Positions 8,466-15,507 of a stretch of DNA of 15,507 nt are shown one piece after another (within the stretch, counting starts at the first letter, position 1; every line of letters starts with the position of its first letter). The stretch comes from Gemmatimonadota bacterium. GTDB taxonomy: Bacteria > Gemmatimonadota > Gemmatimonadetes > Gemmatimonadales > GWC2-71-9. Made by a program: the position numbers and the translations under genes. The notes under the pieces were generated by a model. The model saw only the letters and a list, made by a program, of their open reading frames with translations. It had not been told where the DNA came from and made no database searches. Location of the stretch: contig QHTY01000196.1 of the NCBI GenBank assembly GCA_003220985.1, forward strand, positions 9,557 to 25,063. Reading direction: 5' to 3'.

Positions 8466-10124
8466 TTAGCGCTCCACGCGGTCTCGATCGATCAACCGGT
8501 CGGGGGGGATGCGCCAGGTGCGGAGTAAGGCAGCCCACGAATCGGGACGGAACTGCACGTTGTCGACGCGCTTGTGGACGGCGCCGATGTTGGAGAGCGC
8601 GTACAGGAAGATCGCGGGCGCGTCCGCGTTGATCGTCTCCAGGGCGGACCGCCATAGCGTGCGCGCCCGCTCGCGGGTCGGGGCGGAAATCGCCAGCTGC
8701 ACGATGCGTTCGAACTCGGGATTGTAGTAGCGGCCGAAGTTCGAGCCGCCAAACCCCGCGAGGGTCCACGACTGCGTGATGCCGGACCCCGGTGACGGAT
8801 CATTGCTGCGCGACAGCAGCGCCGTATCGAAGTTTCCGGAGCCCGTCCGCTGCGCGACCACGCTCCCTTCCAACTCGTCGATCTCGGCGCGGACGCCGAT
8901 GGCGCGAAATTGCTCTTGCAGCAACCGCGCGTATTGCTTCCGCAGACCGCTCGAGCTCGGGACCAGCATGTGAAAGGCGAGCGGTTGCCCGTCCTTGTCC
9001 CGGATCCCGTCCCCGTCATGGTCGCGCCACCCGTGCAGGCTCAAGAGGCGCGCGGCCTGCGCGGTGTCGTAGGGCAGCTGCCGGACATCGGGATCCCAGA
9101 TGCCGACGAGCGCCGAGATCGGGCCGGGCGGAACCCGGCCGAGATCGCCCAGGGTGCTCTTGACCAGACTCGCGCGGTCGACCGCCATGGTGAGCGCACG
9201 GCGCACCAGCGCGTGCGGTTTGGTCGAATCGTCGGCCGAGCGCAGGTTGAAGTCGAGATACGTGTAGACGTTGCCACGGTAGGTGTAGATCGCCAGCTGC
9301 TGCGCCGCCTTCGCCCGTTCGACAAAGTCCGGCGTCACGAGCTGCTCGCGGATGTCGGCTTGATCGGCGATCACCTGCTGGACGGCGACGGGCAGGCTGG
9401 GTGTGAATCGCCAGATAAGCCGGCGGATCCCCGGGCGGCCGAGAAAGAAGTTGGTATCGGCGGCGAGCTCAATCGACTGCGCCGCCTGCCACCGGACAAA
9501 GCGATAGGGCCCGTCGCCGACGGGCTGCCGCCCGAACGGCGCCGTCCGCCACTGGTCGCGCGGCACCGAGCGCAGGAGATGCGCCGGCAAGATCCGCATG
9601 TGGTAGACGGCATCATAGAACATCTCGCGGTAGCGCTCCCGGAAGCGGAAGACCGCGGTGAGAGAATCCCGCGTGGTGACCTTCTCGATGCGCTGCAGCT
9701 TTGGCCGGAACGGCGATGCCACCACCGAATCATTGTAGGCGTTGAACGTGAACTCGACGTCGGCGGCAGTCACCGGCTGGCCGTCCTGCCAGTGCGCGCG
9801 CGGGTCGAGGTGGAACACCAGCGTCAGCGGCCCATCCCACTCCCACCGCTGCGCGAGCAGCGGCTGGAAATCTTCGTCGCCGTCGGTATTGGTGGACATG
9901 CCGACGTCGGCGAGCTTGAGAAACAGCTGCTCGCCGATGTCGCTCGCGACGATGTCCTCGGTGGACGGCGGCAGCAGCGTGGGGGGCTCAACCACCGCGG
10001 CGTCGATCAGCGTGCCGCAGCCCGCCGTGGTGCAGCCGCCGCGGCGCTCGCAGGCGGCGAGTGCGACGACGGCCAGAACGATGTGTAGGGATCGTGAAGA
10101 GCGGCGTGGCATGGCGCTTAACAT
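8466..10124 (-). CDS. Peptide ABC transporter substrate-binding lipoprotein (SBP family 5)
   Basis: This protein of about 552 residues has an N-terminal signal and lipobox (ALAAC, lipidated Cys25). The SBP_bac_5 fold follows, with WQDGQPVTAADVEFTF, VGDGPYRFVRW, and a late ALTMAVDRASLV helix. Members capture peptides, nickel chelates or other oligomers for OppBCDF-type permeases. An acidic DHDGDGIRDKDG loop (residues 368-379) resembles a calcium-binding DxDxDG motif. Two further cysteines follow the lipidated one within 11 residues (CERRGGCTTAGC). ATG 10124 lies one base after the ligase stop (TGAAATG); ATG 10112, four codons later, gives a shorter n-region and is an alternative. No good Shine-Dalgarno sequence is seen for either, which agrees with translational coupling. 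The substrate cannot be deduced. Confidence 0.9.
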   Translation of the reverse strand: MLSAMPRRSSRSLHIVLAVVALAACERRGGCTTAGCGTLIDAAVVEPPTLLPPSTEDIVASDIGEQLFLKLADVGMSTNTDGDEDFQPLLAQRWEWDGPLTLVFHLDPRAHWQDGQPVTAADVEFTFNAYNDSVVASPFRPKLQRIEKVTTRDSLTAVFRFRERYREMFYDAVYHMRILPAHLLRSVPRDQWRTAPFGRQPVGDGPYRFVRWQAAQSIELAADTNFFLGRPGIRRLIWRFTPSLPVAVQQVIADQADIREQLVTPDFVERAKAAQQLAIYTYRGNVYTYLDFNLRSADDSTKPHALVRRALTMAVDRASLVKSTLGDLGRVPPGPISALVGIWDPDVRQLPYDTAQAARLLSLHGWRDHDGDGIRDKDGQPLAFHMLVPSSSGLRKQYARLLQEQFRAIGVRAEIDELEGSVVAQRTGSGNFDTALLSRSNDPSPGSGITQSWTLAGFGGSNFGRYYNPEFERIVQLAISAPTRERARTLWRSALETINADAPAIFLYALSNIGAVHKRVDNVQFRPDSWAALLRTWRIPPDRLIDRDRVER

Positions 10125-10125
10125 T

Positions 10126-10794
10126 TCACCGCAGGACGAGAGATGCAACGTCGGACGGTCGGACAGTGGCGTACGCCTCCACCGGCGGGCACGTGCACAC
10201 CAGGTTGCGATCGCCGAACGCGGCATCGATGCGGCCGACCGGCGGCCAGACCTTGTGCTCGCGTGTCGCGGCGGTCAGGATCGAGCCGTGCTGCAGGAAG
10301 GCCTCGCCGCGCCGCACCTGCGCGGAGCCGACGAGCTTCCTGCCGCTGACGAGAATCTCGCCTCCGACGGGGGACGCGAAACATGAGGGCGGATGGGCGG
10401 ATGGGCGGATGGGCGGATGAGCCGGAGCGAGTACCGCCTCCACGGCCAGAGCCCGCAATGCTCTCGCGAGTCGAGTGTGGATCTCACAATACGCTTTCCG
10501 GAGTGACCCAAACAGCGCGATAGGCGCGACGGCGGCGTATGTGAGCTCGTGCTCATGCCACACAGCTTGTCCACCGGTGGGCCGGCGCACGATCGGAAGG
10601 TCGTAGAACGTGTTCGGTTGATTCCGTCCCAGGGAGAGTGTTGGAGGGTCCCAGCGATAGAAGCGGAGATAGGCGCCGCCATGGCACGCGACTTCTTCCA
10701 GCAGTGCTTCATCCATCGCCATGTTGTATTCGCCAGACCGCCCCACCGCATCGACGATCAGGTTCCAATGCGGCCCATCCGCCGATCCGCCCAT
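10126..10794 (-). CDS. LipM/LplA-family lipoate or octanoate transferase with C-terminus replaced by a GcvP tail
   Basis: This 222-residue protein belongs to the biotin/lipoate A/B ligase family. It has EYNMAMDEALLEE (22-34), RRPTGG (70-75), ELTYA, a CFASP segment with Cys138 at the position of the LipM nucleophile, and GRKLVGSAQVRRG (151-163) with the conserved Lys153. It then reaches LQHGSIL (167-173). Family members usually continue for some 50-100 residues. Here the sequence switches to TAATREHKVWPPVGRIDAAF and NLVCTCPPVEAYA (174-209), a near copy of the GcvP C-terminus. A loop at 125-137 is encoded by an 8-bp tandem repeat. ATG 10794 sits in another copy of that repeat, 7 nt after the gcvP stop. 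Position next to gcvH/gcvP suggests it lipoylates GcvH. Whether the shortened enzyme is active is unknown. Confidence 0.8.
   Translation of the reverse strand: MGGSADGPHWNLIVDAVGRSGEYNMAMDEALLEEVACHGGAYLRFYRWDPPTLSLGRNQPNTFYDLPIVRRPTGGQAVWHEHELTYAAVAPIALFGSLRKAYCEIHTRLARALRALAVEAVLAPAHPPIRPSAHPPSCFASPVGGEILVSGRKLVGSAQVRRGEAFLQHGSILTAATREHKVWPPVGRIDAAFGDRNLVCTCPPVEAYATVRPSDVASLVLR
10162..10275 (-). repeat. Copy B of the gcvP 3' tail, fused in frame to the ligase gene
   Basis: These 38 codons match the last 38 sense codons of gcvP (10805-10918), 643 bp away in the same orientation. By eye, 34 of 38 residues are identical. In the best 108 nt there are about 16 differences, of which about 13 are synonymous. 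The copy ends 11 codons before the ligase stop. Confidence 0.9.
10387..10418. repeat. 8-bp tandem repeat GGGCGGAT, four copies, inside the ligase gene
   Basis: Four perfect GGGCGGAT units read on the plus strand (ATCCGCCC on the coding strand) encode the AHPPIRPSAHPP loop just before the conserved CFASP motif. The unit is not a multiple of three, so gain or loss of one copy would shift the ligase frame. The same octamer occurs inverted at 10777-10800. Confidence 0.9.
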
Positions 10795-10800
10795 CCGCCC
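10777..10800. repeat. 8-bp tandem repeat ATCCGCCC, three copies, at the ligase start codon
   Basis: Two perfect ATCCGCCC units and one ATCCGCCG variant lie between the gcvP stop (10802-10804) and the ligase coding start; the ATG at 10794 is formed by the repeat itself. The orientation is opposite to the four-copy tract at 10387-10418, so on the mRNA the two tracts are complementary. Confidence 0.85.
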
Positions 10801-10801
10801 G

Positions 10802-13681
<2,880 letters not shown>

Positions 13682-13682
13682 C

Positions 13683-14363
13683 TTACGAGAGCGTGAAGGA
13701 TTCCCCAGGCTTCAAAATCGTGACGGCCGATGTGCTGCCGACCAGGCGCCGGAATTCCGCGGGATCGGCCTTGATGAGATCCCACGTATTGTAGTGCATT
13801 GGGATAACGCTTTTGGGTTTCACGAACTCGACGGCGCGCGCGGCGTCTTCGACTCCCATCGTGTAGTTGTCGCCAATCGGCACGAGCATCAGGTCGATGC
13901 GCCCCGCGAGCAGCTGCATTTCCATGGTCAGCGCCGTATCACCCGTGTGATAGACCGTCTTCCCACCCATCGTCACGACCACGCCGGCCGGATTCGTCGT
14001 GTACTTGCCGGTGCTGTCGCCTTCGACGCGCCCGCCGTGAAACGCGGGCACGAGCTTCACTCGGCCGAAGGGAAAGTCGTGACCACCGCCGATGTGCATG
14101 GCGTGAACCGTGGCGCCCTTGTCGGTGCAAAACTGGGCGAGCTCAAACGTGGCAACGATCGTGGCCTTGTGCTGTTTCGAGAGCGCCACGGCGTCGCCCA
14201 GGTGATCGCCGTGCCCGTGGGAGAGCAGAATCCCGTCGAGGCGGGGCAGTTTGTCGGGTCCGATGTCGGCTGCGGGGTTTCCAGTGAGGAAGGGATCGAT
14301 GATGACGCGTTTGTTGTCCCGCTCCAGAACGAAACAGGCGTGCCCGTGGAATGTCGCTTTCAC
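13683..14363 (-). CDS. UPF0173 family metal-dependent hydrolase (metallo-beta-lactamase fold)
   Basis: This 226-residue protein opens KATFHGHACFVLERDN and has the metal-binding motif SHGHGDHLGD (His49, His51, Asp53, His54). Further metal-ligand candidates are His109 (PAFHGG), Asp142 (YHTGDTAL) and His190 (IPMHYNTW). This order matches UPF0173/YtkL-type proteins, whose physiological substrate is not established. It is expected to be cytoplasmic, with no signal peptide. GTG at 14363 overlaps the gcvH stop as GTGA; the longer frame upstream is the shadow of gcvH. It sits between gcvH and gcvP with 1-4 nt junctions, so it is co-translated with glycine-cleavage components; a link to that pathway is inference. 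Confidence 0.88.
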   Translation of the reverse strand: MKATFHGHACFVLERDNKRVIIDPFLTGNPAADIGPDKLPRLDGILLSHGHGDHLGDAVALSKQHKATIVATFELAQFCTDKGATVHAMHIGGGHDFPFGRVKLVPAFHGGRVEGDSTGKYTTNPAGVVVTMGGKTVYHTGDTALTMEMQLLAGRIDLMLVPIGDNYTMGVEDAARAVEFVKPKSVIPMHYNTWDLIKADPAEFRRLVGSTSAVTILKPGESFTLS

Positions 14364-14749
14364 TCTCCGATATGCTTCGCGTAGGCATCCGCGCGAAGCA
14401 GCCCCTCCAATTCCTTGGCGTTCTTGAGCTTCACCTTGATCATCCAGCCCTGGCCATACGGATCGCGATTGACGAGCGCCGGATCCTGCTCCAGCGCCTT
14501 GTTGGTCTCGAGCACCGTCCCGGCGACGGGCGCATACAGCTCGGAAACCGCCTTGACTGCCTCGATCGTACCGAACACGGCCTTCTGCGCATACGCCGCG
14601 CCGGCTTTTGGCAGTTCCACGAAGACGACGTCCCCCAGCTCGCCCTGGGCGTAGTCGGTGATCCCCACGTCGACGACCTGGGGATCGTCGCTCTCCCGCA
14701 CCCATTCATGGTCAGCAGTGAAGCGGAGCTCTTTCGGTATGCTGGACAT
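14360..14749 (-). CDS. gcvH: Glycine cleavage system H protein
   Basis: This 129-residue protein is the expected length for GcvH. It begins PKELRFTADHEWV and has GITDYAQGELGDVVFVELP and the lipoylation segment TIEAVKAVSELYAPVAG with Lys66 as the attachment site (most family members have ESVKA; here EAVKA). It ends in a helical tail (NAKELEGLLRADAY). Lipoyl-GcvH shuttles the aminomethyl group from P-protein to T-protein, then reducing equivalents to L-protein. ATG 14749 lies 11 nt after the coaE stop, with no strong Shine-Dalgarno sequence; a longer frame upstream is a shadow. gcvP and a lipoate ligase gene follow in the same array; gcvT is not in this window. Confidence 0.95.
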   Translation of the reverse strand: MSSIPKELRFTADHEWVRESDDPQVVDVGITDYAQGELGDVVFVELPKAGAAYAQKAVFGTIEAVKAVSELYAPVAGTVLETNKALEQDPALVNRDPYGQGWMIKVKLKNAKELEGLLRADAYAKHIGE

Positions 14750-14760
14750 GGGTCGGGAGC

Positions 14761-15507
14761 CTACAACAGGTCCGGTCGGGGCGCCAGCCCCGCGCCGTCT
14801 TCTTCGCTCAACGCGATCCGCTCGTGCCCCCACGGTCGAAGATCGAGACGCACGGCGACCGGATCGGGGTCCGGAGAAATATGGTAGAGCCGGCAGGGAC
14901 GGGGCGGCACGGCGTGCTCCCATGCGCTACGGGCGCCGTCTGCAGCCGCCGCAGTAGCCACGATCGAAAGCGGGGTCCCTTCGCGCAGGGATTTCGCCAA
15001 GCCTTTCACCGTGACGTGCTCAACTCGCATGCCGGCATCGGTGTAACGGCGGTCGATGGCGCCGAGCAACGGCGCAGTGTCTTTGGAATCGGTGGCGCAC
15101 AAGACCAGTTTTTGACCGGGCTGTTCTTTGCTCACTCCCGCCCGCGCGGCGCGTTTGCGCAGCTCGGCGAACACGGCTTTCGCCTGTTTCTCGAGCGCGG
15201 CAACGGTCCCCTCGTTCTCGATGATGTAGTGACTCTGGCCGCGCTTGCGCTCCGCGGGCATCTGCACGGCGATCATGCGGTCCGCGTCTTCATTAGAGAG
15301 TCCGCGCAGCGCGCGCAGCCGCGTTCGCCGCACCGGCACCGGCGCGTCGACCAGCACGACGGTGTCGAATTGCGCCGGATCGAGCACTTCAAAGAGCAGC
15401 GGAATGTCGTTCACGAGGATCGCATCGCCACGCTCGCGCGCGATGCGCTGCAACTCGAGGCGCCGTTGTTGCACGGCGGGATGGACGAGGGCATTCAGCG
15501 CCGAGAG
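14761..15507 (-). CDS. coaE: Dephospho-CoA kinase with C-terminal extension (partial, N-terminus off the window)
   Basis: A 248-residue C-terminal part is seen. It starts LSALNALVHPAV, a CoaE motif, then VNDIPLLFE, VLVDAPVPVRRTRLRALRGL, SNEDADRMIAVQM and HYIIENEGTVAALEKQ. These belong to the P-loop kinase that phosphorylates dephospho-CoA in the last step of CoA synthesis; the P-loop itself is beyond the right edge. Most CoaE proteins end soon after this helix. Here about 128 residues follow, with a strand-like KLVLCATDS, then RVEHVTVKGL and LSIVATAAA, and a PRPCRLYHISPDPD segment. This looks like a separate alpha/beta domain that I do not recognise. The TAG at 14761 is followed 11 nt later by gcvH. 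It heads the visible part of the minus-strand array; its promoter is outside the window. Confidence 0.85.
   Translation of the reverse strand, partial: LSALNALVHPAVQQRRLELQRIARERGDAILVNDIPLLFEVLDPAQFDTVVLVDAPVPVRRTRLRALRGLSNEDADRMIAVQMPAERKRGQSHYIIENEGTVAALEKQAKAVFAELRKRAARAGVSKEQPGQKLVLCATDSKDTAPLLGAIDRRYTDAGMRVEHVTVKGLAKSLREGTPLSIVATAAAADGARSAWEHAVPPRPCRLYHISPDPDPVAVRLDLRPWGHERIALSEEDGAGLAPRPDLL

Noticed and set aside
7506..8528. Plus-strand ORF (340 aa) opposite the OppB-like permease
   Set aside because: Same antisense pattern; no recognisable domain, while the minus strand has a textbook permease.
8910..10088. Long plus-strand ORF (392 aa) opposite the peptide-binding lipoprotein
   Set aside because: Low-complexity Arg/Asp/Glu/Gly-rich antisense frame; the minus strand encodes a clear SBP_5 lipoprotein.
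10387..10800. CRISPR array suggested by short repeats
   Set aside because: The 8-bp units are directly tandem with no spacers and lie inside a coding gene; no cas genes are present.

Overview
This is a gene-dense, high-GC bacterial window. A lipoprotein, a secreted protein with a TonB-receptor-like N-terminal plug/CarboxypepD_reg domain and a lipid-anchored solute-binding protein point to a Gram-negative envelope. The gene set (single-chain glycine decarboxylase, RemA-like protein, tandem POT transporters, LipM-type ligase) would fit Gemmatimonadota or a relative. That placement is inference; no rRNA or tRNA is present to test it.

Layout. Positions 1-664 (minus strand) hold a small lipoprotein whose end overlaps the start of a secreted receptor-like protein cut by the window edge. 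A short divergent promoter region at about 665-734 separates it from a plus-strand cluster at 735-4544: an FmdB-type zinc ribbon, a coiled-coil protein, a RemA/DUF370-like protein and two tandem proton-coupled oligopeptide transporters (POT family). From 4497 to the right edge everything is on the minus strand, in one tight, probably polycistronic array. Read in its own direction it is coaE (partial), gcvH, a UPF0173 metallo-beta-lactamase-fold hydrolase, gcvP (fused P-protein), a lipoate/octanoate ligase (LipM-like), then a complete peptide ABC transporter (binding lipoprotein, two permeases, two ATPases). Several junctions are 4-bp ATGA/GTGA overlaps or 1-11 nt gaps. The POT and ABC clusters converge and overlap by 48 bp. 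No stretch over 300 bp lacks a gene.

How the genes fit together. The window combines peptide uptake (two POT carriers and a Dpp/Opp ABC system) with glycine catabolism (GcvP and GcvH) and a ligase that could lipoylate GcvH. GcvT and GcvL are not here. A route from imported peptides to glycine to one-carbon units is plausible but inferred.

The most unusual part is 10126-13681. The ligase gene ends in a second copy of the last 38 codons of gcvP (34 of 38 residues identical, about 85% nucleotide identity, mostly synonymous changes), replacing the normal ligase C-terminus. The same ligase gene has its start codon inside an 8-bp tandem repeat (GGGCGGAT) whose exact complement is repeated four times within its own coding sequence. 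gcvP itself contains a palindromic repeat in its linker and a 63-codon segment shifted out of frame by two mutually compensating small deletions.
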